Shown here: in pieces, positions 35,457 to 43,860 of the stretch
Position numbering within the stretch: position 1 is the first letter of the stretch
Layout of the letters: every line of letters begins with the position of its first letter
NCBI RefSeq assembly: GCF_001274775.1
Contig: NZ_LGUE01000001.1
Location: 251,302-315,301 of the forward strand
DNA length: 64,000 nucleotides
Direction of reading: 5' to 3'
Source of the DNA: Rossellomorea marisflavi
GTDB lineage: Bacteria > Bacillota > Bacilli > Bacillales > Bacillaceae_B
The notes under the pieces: model-generated
Databases searched by the model: none
What the model was told of the DNA's origin: nothing
Seen by the model: only the letters and a program-made list of their open reading frames with translations
Position numbers and translations under genes: made by a program

Positions 35457-36746
35457 ATGTTTGTCGATCAGGTCAAGATTTACACAAAAGGCGGAGATGG
35501 AGGTAACGGAATGGTTGCCTTCCGCCGTGAGAAATATGTACCAAAAGGTGGACCGGCTGGTGGAGACGGAGGACACGGTGCAAACGTCGTGTTCGAAGTG
35601 GATGAAGGTCTGCGCACGTTGATGGACTTCCGCTACCAACGCCACTTCAAAGCACCGAGGGGCGAGCACGGCATGAGCAAGAACCAGCATGGCCGGAACG
35701 CAGAGGATATGATCGTAAAGGTTCCACCCGGTACCGTCGTCAAGGATGATGACACCGGTGAAACGATCGCCGACCTGCTCGAACACGGTCAGCGCGCCGT
35801 GATTACAAAAGGCGGCCGTGGCGGCAGGGGGAATACACGATTCGCGACACCTGCCAACCCGGCTCCGGAGCTGTCTGAGAAAGGGGAACCCGGTCAGGAG
35901 CGCTATATCGTCATGGAGCTCAAACTTCTTGCCGATGTAGGGCTTGTCGGATTCCCGAGCGTCGGAAAGTCGACGTTGCTTTCCGTTGTATCGGCAGCGA
36001 AACCGAAGATTGCTTCCTATCATTTCACAACGATAGTACCGAATCTCGGAATGGTTGAGACGGGAGACGGAAGAACCTTCGTCATGGCCGATCTTCCTGG
36101 ACTGATCGAAGGAGCCCATGAAGGAGTGGGACTCGGACATCAGTTCCTCCGCCATATCGAGCGGACGCGTGTCATCGTTCATGTCATCGATATGAGCGGG
36201 ATGGAAGGAAGAGACCCATACGACGATTACGTGACGATCAATGAGGAGTTGAAGCAGTACAATCTCAGATTGACTGAACGCCCTCAGATCATCGTAGCCA
36301 ACAAAATGGATATGCCTGAAGCCGAAGAGAATCTGAAGACGTTCAAGGAACGTTTGGACGATGAGTATCCGGTATTCCCGATTTCTGCCTTCACGCAACA
36401 GGGTCTGAAGGAACTTCTATTCGCTGTAGCGGATAAACTTGAGACAACAGCGGAATTCCCGCTTCAGGTGGAAGAAGAGGAAACAGGCATCCACCGCGTC
36501 ATGTACAAGCACGAAGAAGAAGAGAAAGAGTTCGAAATCACACGCGATCCGGATGGTGTATTCGTCGTGAGCGGTGCGAAGATCGAACGCCTCTTCAAGA
36601 TGACCGACTTCACAAGGGAAGACTCGACAAGGCGTTTCGCCCGTCAGCTCCGTTCATACGGTGTGGATGAGGCCCTTCGTGAGCGCGGTGCAGAGAACGG
36701 TGATACGATCCGACTGATGAAATATGAATTTGAATTCGTTGACTGA
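35457..36746 (+). CDS. obgE: GTPase Obg (CgtA)
   Basis: An essential ribosome-associated GTPase involved in 50S assembly, stress response and sporulation. It has 429 residues in the standard three parts: the Gly-rich Obg fold (about 1-158, [15 protein letters not shown]), the GTPase domain with P-loop [12 protein letters not shown] (about 162-175) and the NKMD specificity motif, and the C-terminal OCT domain (about 340-428). AAGGAGTG precedes the ATG. It follows spo0B by 30 bases. Confidence 0.98.
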   Translation: MFVDQVKIYTKGGDGGNGMVAFRREKYVPKGGPAGGDGGHGANVVFEVDEGLRTLMDFRYQRHFKAPRGEHGMSKNQHGRNAEDMIVKVPPGTVVKDDDTGETIADLLEHGQRAVITKGGRGGRGNTRFATPANPAPELSEKGEPGQERYIVMELKLLADVGLVGFPSVGKSTLLSVVSAAKPKIASYHFTTIVPNLGMVETGDGRTFVMADLPGLIEGAHEGVGLGHQFLRHIERTRVIVHVIDMSGMEGRDPYDDYVTINEELKQYNLRLTERPQIIVANKMDMPEAEENLKTFKERLDDEYPVFPISAFTQQGLKELLFAVADKLETTAEFPLQVEEEETGIHRVMYKHEEEEKEFEITRDPDGVFVVSGAKIERLFKMTDFTREDSTRRFARQLRSYGVDEALRERGAENGDTIRLMKYEFEFVD

Positions 36747-36747
36747 T

Positions 36748-36778
36748 CCAGCAGACGTCCCTGCAGGGGACGGCTGGA
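36748..36778 (+). other. Hairpin between obgE and pheB
   Basis: TCCAGCAGACGTCCC and GGGACGGCTGGA form a long stem around TGCA directly after the obgE stop. No T run follows, so it is not a standard terminator; it may be an mRNA-stabilising or processing structure. Confidence 0.55.
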
Positions 36779-36819
36779 CCTCGGGCTTCCCTTCAGCCGG
36801 ATAATAGGAGGAATTGTCA

Positions 36820-37275
36820 TTGGGGAAAAAATTTCAAGAAGGCAAATTTTATCTGGTCAGGGAGGATGTCCTTCCTGAAGCGATGAAGAAAACGCTTGAT
36901 GCCAAGGAACTGATCGAACGGGGAAAAGCTGAATCGGTCTGGGAGGCAGTCCAGCGTGTGGATCTCAGCAGAAGTGCCTTTTATAAGTACAGGGATACGG
37001 TTTTTCCGTTCCATACGATCGTGAAGGAACGGATCATCACCTTATTCTTTCAGCTGGAGGATCGCTCCGGGACGCTTTCGCATCTTCTCGGTGAAACGGC
37101 CAAGCATGGCTGTAACATCCTGACGATCCACCAGACGATCCCGCTTCAGGGCAGGGCCAATGTGACCCTTTCCCTGAATGTGACGGATCTCTCCGTCGGC
37201 CTCGAGGATTTCCTCGGAAAGCTGCGCCGGCTTGAATTTGTCGAAAAAGTAGAAGTGTTGGGCTCGGGTGCCTGA
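36820..37275 (+). CDS. pheB: ACT domain protein PheB (UPF0735 family)
   Basis: A 151-residue protein with an N-terminal helical part (about 1-70, with a helix-turn-helix look, [19 protein letters not shown]) and a C-terminal ACT domain (about 72-148, [19 protein letters not shown]) that typically binds amino acids. It accompanies pheA in Bacillus and may be a regulator of phenylalanine metabolism, though its role is not proven. The TTG at 36820 is eight bases after AGGAGG. The stop codon lies inside the terminator stem. Confidence 0.92.
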   Translation: MGKKFQEGKFYLVREDVLPEAMKKTLDAKELIERGKAESVWEAVQRVDLSRSAFYKYRDTVFPFHTIVKERIITLFFQLEDRSGTLSHLLGETAKHGCNILTIHQTIPLQGRANVTLSLNVTDLSVGLEDFLGKLRRLEFVEKVEVLGSGA

Positions 37276-37290
37276 CACTTCTTTTTTTTT
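37251..37290 (+). terminator. Terminator overlapping the pheB 3' end
   Basis: AGAAGTGT..GGC pairs with GCC..ACACTTCT, then nine T. The stem includes the last codons and the stop of pheB. Confidence 0.88.
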
Positions 37291-37514
37291 AGCATGATGG
37301 GAAGGACAAACAGAGTGGATCTATTTGGGGGAGCACCCTATTCTACAAAAAAGAATCAGAAGGAGAGAGGAAGGGGCAGAGGGACTGGGAAGAAAGCGAT
37401 TTCATTTCTTTTGTCGGTCGGGATTCCCCTTCCGCTTTCCCCAGCAACGTGATAGAATGTTCAATAAATTTAAGGCTCAGCTATGAGCCATCTACCGGTG
37501 AGAGGAAGAGTTCA

Positions 37515-38363
37515 GTGAAAATCGCATATTTAGGCCCTCAATCATCATTCACAGATCTTGCTGTGAAGAAAGCATTCCCAGAAGAAGAAACACTCCCGTT
37601 CACCACGATCCCGGACTGCATTGAAGCGGTCATGGATGGGGAAGTGGACTATGCAGTCGTTCCTTTGGAGAATGCATTGGAAGGATCCGTACATATTACC
37701 GTAGACTATCTTTTCCATGAAGCCGACCTTGCCATCGTCGCAGAGTTGACCTCGGCAATCCAACAGCACCTCATGGTTCATCCCGATTGGAAGGATCAAC
37801 CGGGACAACCCGAGAAAATCATGTCCCATCCCCATGCCCTTGCACAGTGTCACAAGTTCCTGCGCGGAACCTATAAGGGCGTGCCCCTTGAGCAGTCGAC
37901 CTCGACTTCAGCCGGGGCAAAGTTTGTCAGTGAACACCCTGAGTCCTTCTTGGGAGCGATCGGGAACGAGCTTGCGGCCGAGCACTATGGCCTGGCAATC
38001 CTTCATGATCATATCCATGATGTGACCTATAACCACACCCGTTTCATCGTCCTTCATAAGAAGCACAGGGAGGTTTCGATTCCCCATGAAACCAGCCTGC
38101 ATAAGACGACACTGATGGTGACCCTGCCAAAAGACCGTTCTGGTGCACTCCACCAAGTGCTTTCTGCATTTGCTTGGAGGCAGCTTAATTTGAGTAAAAT
38201 TGAATCGCGTCCTTTGAAAACGGGTCTAGGAGACTACTTCTTCCTCATCGATGTGGATCATGAGCTGGATGACGTCCTCCTCCCTGGCGCCATCAATGAG
38301 ATGGAGGCCCTTGGCTGTAGCGTAAAACTGGTCGGGCATTATCCGTCCTTCATGCTCTCCTGA
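37515..38363 (+). CDS. pheA: Prephenate dehydratase (PheA)
   Basis: Converts prephenate to phenylpyruvate in phenylalanine synthesis. It has 282 residues: a catalytic domain (about 1-180, VKIAYLGPQSSFTDLAVKKAF), with the conserved Thr-Arg-Phe in NHTRFIVL, and a regulatory ACT domain (about 195-275) with the ESRP motif that binds phenylalanine for feedback inhibition. It has no fused chorismate mutase. The GTG at 37515 follows GAGAGGAAG; the open frame to 37449 has no site. It has its own terminator. Confidence 0.96.
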   Translation: MKIAYLGPQSSFTDLAVKKAFPEEETLPFTTIPDCIEAVMDGEVDYAVVPLENALEGSVHITVDYLFHEADLAIVAELTSAIQQHLMVHPDWKDQPGQPEKIMSHPHALAQCHKFLRGTYKGVPLEQSTSTSAGAKFVSEHPESFLGAIGNELAAEHYGLAILHDHIHDVTYNHTRFIVLHKKHREVSIPHETSLHKTTLMVTLPKDRSGALHQVLSAFAWRQLNLSKIESRPLKTGLGDYFFLIDVDHELDDVLLPGAINEMEALGCSVKLVGHYPSFMLS

Positions 38364-38378
38364 TAGAAAAGGATCACC

Positions 38379-38414
38379 AAAAGCCCCTGGTGCACATGCA
38401 TCAGGGGCTTTTTC
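38379..38414 (+). terminator. Terminator between convergent pheA and niaR
   Basis: AAAAGCCCCTG pairs with CAGGGGCTTTT around a 12-base loop. The A and T tracts on both sides mean it can serve both strands. Confidence 0.92.
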
Positions 38415-38421
38415 TGGTTGG

Positions 38422-38958
38422 CTATAAAGAACGGATCAGGAAGCCGGCCCTTTCCAGAGCGTTTTCAGCTTCTGACAGTGCTTCACTGGTGGTGGCCGAC
38501 AGGGTATGAAGGTGGACGCCATCTGTCAGTTCAGACAGGAATGCGGCATTGGTCGACCTGATCTTCGTGAGGAATTGCTTCACTTCCTTACGGTTGGATA
38601 CCATGATGGAGGCCGTAAGGTCACCGTATACCCCGTGCTCGATCTTCACGTCCTTTACAGTGACGCCATGATCGACCAGGAGGTTCAGCTCCTCTTCAGC
38701 CCGGTCGGGTGCATGCTGGCAGGCGACCGTCTTTTCATGGTGCGCTCCTTCTTTTGGGTTCAGGTAAAGATATCCCTGGCTCGTGGCGATGATCGGTTCA
38801 CCCTTTGCCTTAAGGAGCGTGATGTCGCTGACGATCACCTGGCGGCTGACCCTGCTCTCCTTTGCAAGATCCCCACCCGTGATGGGGATCCCCCTGCTTT
38901 TGAGCGTGTGGAGGATCCAATCCCGCCGCTCGTCCCCTAATAATTTTTTCTCTGACAA
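38422..38958 (-). CDS. niaR: NAD biosynthesis repressor NiaR (YrxA)
   Basis: A nicotinic-acid-responsive repressor of the NAD synthesis genes. It has 178 residues: an N-terminal winged helix (about 8-65, GGDLAKESRVSRQVIVSDI) and a C-terminal 3H domain with the conserved histidines in GAHHEKTV, CQH and GVHLHTL, which bind metal and nicotinate. The TTG start follows GGGGGAG. It is 31 bases downstream of nifS on the same strand, so it is cotranscribed with and probably represses its own operon and the divergent nadBCA genes. Confidence 0.94.
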   Translation of the reverse strand: MSEKKLLGDERRDWILHTLKSRGIPITGGDLAKESRVSRQVIVSDITLLKAKGEPIIATSQGYLYLNPKEGAHHEKTVACQHAPDRAEEELNLLVDHGVTVKDVKIEHGVYGDLTASIMVSNRKEVKQFLTKIRSTNAAFLSELTDGVHLHTLSATTSEALSEAENALERAGFLIRSL

Positions 38959-38989
38959 CGTTATCTCCCCCGAGTAATTGATAAGAAAA

Positions 38990-40105
38990 TCATATCACAC
39001 CCCCGCTTAAAATGGACAGCCTGACTTCGGCGAGGGTGTCGGTGAGCCGGTCGATTTTCTCCAGTGTCGTGGAAGGACCGAACGATATCCGGATGAACTC
39101 CTTTCCATCCCTCTCCGTCGCCCCCATGCTCTTCAACGTGATGGGGATCCCCTGCATCCCAGACTGACAGGCACTTCCCGTGGATATGGCGATGCCCCGT
39201 CGATTGCATTCAAGCATGAGCCACTGCCCCTCGATGCCTTCGATGGCGAGTCCGATAACCTGGGGTAGCTGTTGACCGGGTGGCCCTTCAAAGACGCGAT
39301 ATCCGTTCCCCAGCTTCCGATCAAGGGAGGAGAAAAAGGAATCCCTTAGCATCTGATAATGATCCGGCATCGGGACAGCTCTTTCTGCAGCAGCCGTAAA
39401 AGCGGTGATGCCCGGCAGGTCAGGGGTTCCCGAGTTTTTCTGGACAGGAAGGAGGTCGATCGACGGATCGATGTAAAGGGCACCCATCCCTTTCGGACCA
39501 TGGATTTTATGGGAAGAGACCGTAAAGCTGTCTGTATGACGGATGACCTCTTCGATGGGCCACTTTCCGAACGATTGGACAAGGTCCGAGTGGAGCAGGG
39601 CCGCGCAGTCGCGGAGGATCTCCTTGATTTCCCCCATCGGCTGGATCACACCGATTTCTCCATTGCAGTGGGCGATGCTGACGAGGATCGTATCCTTCCT
39701 GACAGACGATTTCAGCTGCCGGAGATCGATGAGTCCGTTTTCCCTACTGGGGATGACCGTGATCTCGAATCCTGCTGACTCCAGTTGTCCAGCAGCCGTA
39801 TGAATGGAGGCATGTTCTGCTCCACCGATGATGATATGGGAGCCCACATGCTTCCTGCCGTGAGAAAGGCCGATCAGGGCGGCGGCATTTCCCGCACTCC
39901 CCCCTGAGGTGAAGGTCAAGCCTGCAGATGGCACCCCAAAAAGGCTTGCAAGGGAGTCTGTACACCGATCGAGAATCTCCTTGGCTGATCCGCCTATATC
40001 GTGAAGGCTGTTCGGATTTCCCCAGTAGTGCTCGGCGACCTCGCGATAGATGTCCAGGACTCTGGCGTCCATGGGGGTGGTAGAGGCGTAGTCGAAATAG
40101 TCCAT
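38990..40105 (-). CDS. nifS: Cysteine desulfurase NifS/NadS for NadA maturation
   Basis: A PLP-dependent cysteine desulfurase (371 residues) that supplies sulphur for the Fe-S cluster of quinolinate synthase. It begins MDYFDYASTTPMDARVL. The PLP lysine is in SSHKIHGPKGMGALY and the active-site cysteine is in STGSACQSGMQ. The ATG at 40105 follows AAAGGATG at ten bases; the open frame to 40138 has no site. It is divergent from nadB across a common operator, as in B. subtilis, where this paralogue is dedicated to NAD synthesis. Confidence 0.94.
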   Translation of the reverse strand: MDYFDYASTTPMDARVLDIYREVAEHYWGNPNSLHDIGGSAKEILDRCTDSLASLFGVPSAGLTFTSGGSAGNAAALIGLSHGRKHVGSHIIIGGAEHASIHTAAGQLESAGFEITVIPSRENGLIDLRQLKSSVRKDTILVSIAHCNGEIGVIQPMGEIKEILRDCAALLHSDLVQSFGKWPIEEVIRHTDSFTVSSHKIHGPKGMGALYIDPSIDLLPVQKNSGTPDLPGITAFTAAAERAVPMPDHYQMLRDSFFSSLDRKLGNGYRVFEGPPGQQLPQVIGLAIEGIEGQWLMLECNRRGIAISTGSACQSGMQGIPITLKSMGATERDGKEFIRISFGPSTTLEKIDRLTDTLAEVRLSILSGGVI

Positions 40106-40160
40106 GATGATATCATCCTTTATCGAATAATCTGACAAATGAGTTCGGAAGAAAAAACTC

Positions 40161-40206
40161 TTGTTATTAGTTTAATAATGTGTAAATATATGTGTCAAGA
40201 CACCTG
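40161..40206. promoter_or_regulatory. Divergent nifS/nadB promoter region with NiaR-type operator
   Basis: The near-perfect palindrome GTGTCAAGACAC (40192-40203), followed by CTGTAA, resembles known NiaR sites (TGTC..GACA). On the minus strand TTGACA (40198-40193) with an 18-base spacer to TAAACT makes a nifS promoter whose -35 lies in the palindrome. On the plus strand TTGTTA (40161-40166) and TAAATA (40183-40188) are a possible nadB promoter just upstream of it. Binding would block both. Confidence 0.66.
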
Positions 40207-40229
40207 TAAGGCAAACGGGAGGATTCTCT

Positions 40230-41783
40230 ATGAGAAAAGCGGACGTATTGATCATCGGAAGCGGGGTAGCCGCATTACAGCTTGCAAAAAATATTCAAGA
40301 TCGCATGAATGTGATGATTATCACAAAATCGCGGGTGAAATCGTCCAACTCCTATATGGCACAAGGCGGGATCGCGGCTGCCCTTTCCCCCGATGACTCT
40401 CCCGGACTTCACATGAAGGATACGCTCATAGCCGGGGAAGATCTTCAGGAAGAGGGAAGGGTCATGTCTTTCGTCGAGGACGGGAAACGTGCAGTGGAAG
40501 CATTGCTCTCAGATGGCATGCCCTTCGATCCCGAACTCGGAATGGAAGGGGCGCACAGCACCAAGAGGATCGTGCACAGCGGCGGAGATCAGACGGGGAG
40601 GTTCTTGATCGATTTCCTGATTTCATCCCTTTCCGAAAACGTAAAGATCATCGAAGGAGAGATGGCCTATCATCTTCTGAAAGATCGTAATGGACGGATT
40701 GGCGGAGTGAGGACAAAGGATGAAGCGGGTGTGATACATACGTACACCGGGGATCACATCGTCCTCGCAAGCGGCGGGGTAGGGGGGATTTATGCGTCCA
40801 CATCCAATCATCCTTCGGTCACCGGAACTGGGATCGCCATGGCATGTTTGGCTGGAGCTGTAGTGGGCGATATGGAGTTCATCCAGTTCCATCCGACCCT
40901 CTTGCTATCGACCGGGAGAACAAAGGGACTGATCTCGGAAGCCGTGAGAGGGGAAGGGGGAGTGCTCGTAAGGGAAGACGGAAGAGCCCTCATGGAATCG
41001 ATCCATCCATTGAAGGATCTTGCGCCGCGGCATGTGGTGGCAGAAGCGATCTACAGGGAGAGGCTCGGGGGAGGAAACGTGTATCTCGACATTACAGGGA
41101 TCCAGAATTTCTCAACCCGGTTCCCGTCGATCACGGTCCGCTGTGAAAAAGAAGGAATCCCGATTGAAGGAGGGAGGATCCCCGTGGCTCCGGGATGCCA
41201 TTTCATCATGGGTGGGGTCGTGGTGGATGACGTTGGGAGGACAAATCTTGATGGCCTGTATGCAATCGGGGAAGCTGCATGCACTGGGGTTCATGGGGCG
41301 AATCGTTTAGCCAGCAATTCCTTACTAGAAGGGATTGTATATGGACAGAGGCTTGCGGATCATTTAAAGGAGGCGCTTCCCCCCAAGACCGCACCACTCG
41401 CCCATGCACCGATTACGGGCACACCGGGACAACTTCCCGATCGCACCATGTTGAAGAAGAGGATGATGGAAGAAGCAGGCATCATCCGCTCGGAGGAGGG
41501 CCTGCAGCGGTTAATGCAATGGCTTGATGGATTCGGTCTCACCTATGAAAGCAAGATGGACGATCTGGACGTCGAGGACATGGAAGATTACTTAATCTGG
41601 GTCGTTTCACGCCTCATCGGGACGGCTTCCCTCCTGCGGGAAGAAAGCAGGGGTGGCCACATCAGGAGGGATCATCCCGAAAAGCGTCCGGAATGGGATA
41701 AAAAAAGCATTCACATGAAAATACAAACGGGAAGGTTGAAGGTGTCTGTCTATGAATCTGTTGAAACTAAGATCCATGCTTGA
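40230..41783 (+). CDS. nadB: L-aspartate oxidase (NadB)
   Basis: A flavoprotein that oxidises L-aspartate to iminoaspartate, the first step of de novo NAD synthesis. It has 517 residues. The FAD-binding motif is ADVLIIGSGVAALQLA at the N-terminus. The succinate dehydrogenase-like catalytic region includes SSNSYMAQGGIAAAL and GAHSTKRIVHSGGDQTG. The ATG follows GGGAGG. It overlaps nadC by 32 bases. The product is unstable and is passed to NadA, encoded two genes downstream. Confidence 0.97.
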   Translation: MRKADVLIIGSGVAALQLAKNIQDRMNVMIITKSRVKSSNSYMAQGGIAAALSPDDSPGLHMKDTLIAGEDLQEEGRVMSFVEDGKRAVEALLSDGMPFDPELGMEGAHSTKRIVHSGGDQTGRFLIDFLISSLSENVKIIEGEMAYHLLKDRNGRIGGVRTKDEAGVIHTYTGDHIVLASGGVGGIYASTSNHPSVTGTGIAMACLAGAVVGDMEFIQFHPTLLLSTGRTKGLISEAVRGEGGVLVREDGRALMESIHPLKDLAPRHVVAEAIYRERLGGGNVYLDITGIQNFSTRFPSITVRCEKEGIPIEGGRIPVAPGCHFIMGGVVVDDVGRTNLDGLYAIGEAACTGVHGANRLASNSLLEGIVYGQRLADHLKEALPPKTAPLAHAPITGTPGQLPDRTMLKKRMMEEAGIIRSEEGLQRLMQWLDGFGLTYESKMDDLDVEDMEDYLIWVVSRLIGTASLLREESRGGHIRRDHPEKRPEWDKKSIHMKIQTGRLKVSVYESVETKIHA

Positions 41784-42612
41784 GGAGTTTTACCGGGAGG
41801 ACCTGGGGGAGGGGGACCTTTCATCAGAGACGCTCTTTCATTCACAGGAAGGGATGATCACGCTGATGGCCAAACAGCCTGGTGTTTTTTGCGGAGAAGA
41901 CATCGTCCGGACCGCTTACGCCATGTTCGATGCATCCATAGAAGTGGATCTCTTCGTAAAGGATGGGGAGACCGTTGGTGAGGGGCAGCACCTTGGAACC
42001 GTGAAGGGCAGGATGAAGGATCTTCTGCAGGGAGAAAGGGTTATTCTCAATCTCATTCAACGCATGAGCGGGATCGCGAAAGAAACGGCAGAAGCGGTCA
42101 AGGCAGTCGAGGGAAGCGGTGCGAGGATCTGTGACACCAGGAAGACGACACCCGGCCTCCGCATGCTCGAGAAGTATGCTGTCAGGATCGGGGGAGGGTA
42201 TAATCACCGATTTGGACTTTACGATGCCGTGATGCTGAAGGATAATCATATCGCTTTTGCCGGTTCCATCACCAAGGCTGTGGAAACGATTCGGTCGGCT
42301 ACGGGGCATATGGTGAAGATCGAAGTGGAGATCGAGACGGAAGAACAACTCATTGAAGCTGTCGCAAGCCGTGTGGATGTGATTATGTTCGATAATCGCA
42401 CCCCGGAAGAAATCAAGGACTGGATGCGCCACGTTCCCGCCGGGATCATCACGGAAGCGTCGGGAGGCATTTCCCGTGAAATGCTCAAAGACTATGCGTG
42501 GACAGGGATCGACTACATTTCACTCGGATACTTGACCCACTCGGTCGCGGCACTCGACATCAGCGCACGAGTAGACATCAGAAAGGATGAACAAACACAT
42601 GGGAATTCTTGA
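41752..42612 (+). CDS. nadC: Nicotinate-nucleotide pyrophosphorylase (NadC)
   Basis: Quinolinate phosphoribosyltransferase, which makes nicotinate mononucleotide from quinolinate and PRPP. It has 286 residues. Family motifs include [12 protein letters not shown] near the N-terminus, [22 protein letters not shown] with the substrate-binding basic residues, and [12 protein letters not shown]. The start inside the end of nadB matches the NadC N-terminus of Bacillus and has AAGGTG upstream. nadA starts before this gene ends. Confidence 0.97.
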   Translation: MNLLKLRSMLEEFYREDLGEGDLSSETLFHSQEGMITLMAKQPGVFCGEDIVRTAYAMFDASIEVDLFVKDGETVGEGQHLGTVKGRMKDLLQGERVILNLIQRMSGIAKETAEAVKAVEGSGARICDTRKTTPGLRMLEKYAVRIGGGYNHRFGLYDAVMLKDNHIAFAGSITKAVETIRSATGHMVKIEVEIETEEQLIEAVASRVDVIMFDNRTPEEIKDWMRHVPAGIITEASGGISREMLKDYAWTGIDYISLGYLTHSVAALDISARVDIRKDEQTHGNS

Positions 42613-43696
42613 TACACTGCATGTTTCCCTCCCACCGTCCATCACCTCCATGACGACGGCTGAAATGGAGGAAAGGGTAAGGGAGATCAAACAACTGATG
42701 GGAAGCAGGCTCTTTATCCCTGGTCATCATTATCAAAAGGATGAAGTGATCCAGTTTGCCGATGCCGTTGGGGATTCACTCCAGCTCGCACAGGTTTCAG
42801 CCGAGAATAAGGAAGCGGAGTACATCGTCTTCTGCGGGGTCCATTTCATGGCAGAGACAGCCGATATGTTGACGTCACCCGAACAGACGGTCATCCTCCC
42901 TGACATGCGGGCGGGATGTTCCATGGCCGACATGGCCGATATCTTCCAGACAGAGAAAGCCTGGAGAAAATTGACGGAGACGTTTGGTGATAGGATCCTG
43001 CCGTTGACCTATGTGAATTCCACCGCAGCGATTAAAAGCTTTGTAGGAAAGTACGGGGGGGCAACGGTCACCTCGTCCAATGCCCATAAGATGGTGGAAT
43101 GGGCACTGGGGGAAAAAGAAAGGATCCTGTTCCTCCCTGATCAGCACCTCGGCAGGAACACGGCTGCAGACCTCGGGATTTCCCTGGATGACATGGCCGT
43201 ATTCGATCCTGCCACAAATGACCTCGTCTATGATGGGGATTCGGAAAACATCAAAGTCATCCTTTGGAAGGGCCATTGTTCCGTGCATGAGAATTTTACC
43301 GTGAAGAATATAGAGAGCGTGCGCAAGAATCACCCGGACATGCAGGTCATCGTCCATCCTGAATGCAGGAGGGATGTGGTTGAGCAATCCGATTACAACG
43401 GCAGCACCAAATATATCATCGACATGATCGAGCGTGCACCATCCGGAACATCGTGGGCCATCGGGACGGAAATGAACCTGGTGAAACGTCTCATTGCGAA
43501 TCATCCAGACAAACACATCATATCGTTGAACCCGTATATGTGCCCTTGCCTCACCATGAACCGGATCGACCTGCCGCATCTCCTATGGGCCCTTGAGCAT
43601 GTGATGGCAGATGATCCTGTCAATGTAATCAGAGTGGAACCTTCCGTAACAACAGAAGCCGTTCGGGCACTGGAGCGCATGTTGATTCGGGCCTGA
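42599..43696 (+). CDS. nadA: Quinolinate synthase (NadA)
   Basis: A [4Fe-4S] enzyme that condenses iminoaspartate with dihydroxyacetone phosphate to quinolinate. It has 365 residues, the long Bacillus-type form. The motifs [16 protein letters not shown] and [13 protein letters not shown], the [13 protein letters not shown] segment, HPECRRDV and [16 protein letters not shown] hold the cysteines that bind the cluster and a regulatory disulphide pair. The ATG at 42599 is about ten bases after AAAGGATG; the ATG at 42587 overlaps that site. NifS upstream would supply the cluster sulphur. Confidence 0.97.
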   Translation: MGILDTLHVSLPPSITSMTTAEMEERVREIKQLMGSRLFIPGHHYQKDEVIQFADAVGDSLQLAQVSAENKEAEYIVFCGVHFMAETADMLTSPEQTVILPDMRAGCSMADMADIFQTEKAWRKLTETFGDRILPLTYVNSTAAIKSFVGKYGGATVTSSNAHKMVEWALGEKERILFLPDQHLGRNTAADLGISLDDMAVFDPATNDLVYDGDSENIKVILWKGHCSVHENFTVKNIESVRKNHPDMQVIVHPECRRDVVEQSDYNGSTKYIIDMIERAPSGTSWAIGTEMNLVKRLIANHPDKHIISLNPYMCPCLTMNRIDLPHLLWALEHVMADDPVNVIRVEPSVTTEAVRALERMLIRA

Positions 43697-43698
43697 CC

Positions 43699-43731
43699 TT
43701 ACGCCGGGGGATTCTCTCCGGCGTTTTTTTT
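43699..43731 (+). terminator. Terminator of the nadBCA operon
   Basis: ACGCCGG (43701-43707) pairs with CCGGCGT (43718-43724), followed by eight T. Confidence 0.93.
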
Positions 43732-43756
43732 CGTGCTGTTCAAATCAGGGGCTCCG

Positions 43757-43785
43757 GCATAAAAGAATCCGCATAAACATAAGTT
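43757..43785 (+). promoter_or_regulatory. Possible SigE-type promoter of safA
   Basis: GCATAAA (43757-43763), 14-base spacer, CATAAGTT (43778-43785): a partial match to the SigE consensus. SafA is made early in coat assembly under SigE in B. subtilis. A CATAGGATA at about 43820 looks like a SigK -10 but lacks a clear -35. Confidence 0.35.
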
Positions 43786-43860
43786 TTTATGTAGATGATT
43801 AGCAATTTGCCCATCTTATCATAGGATATATAGACTTATGCCTGAGGAGGGGAATGACGC

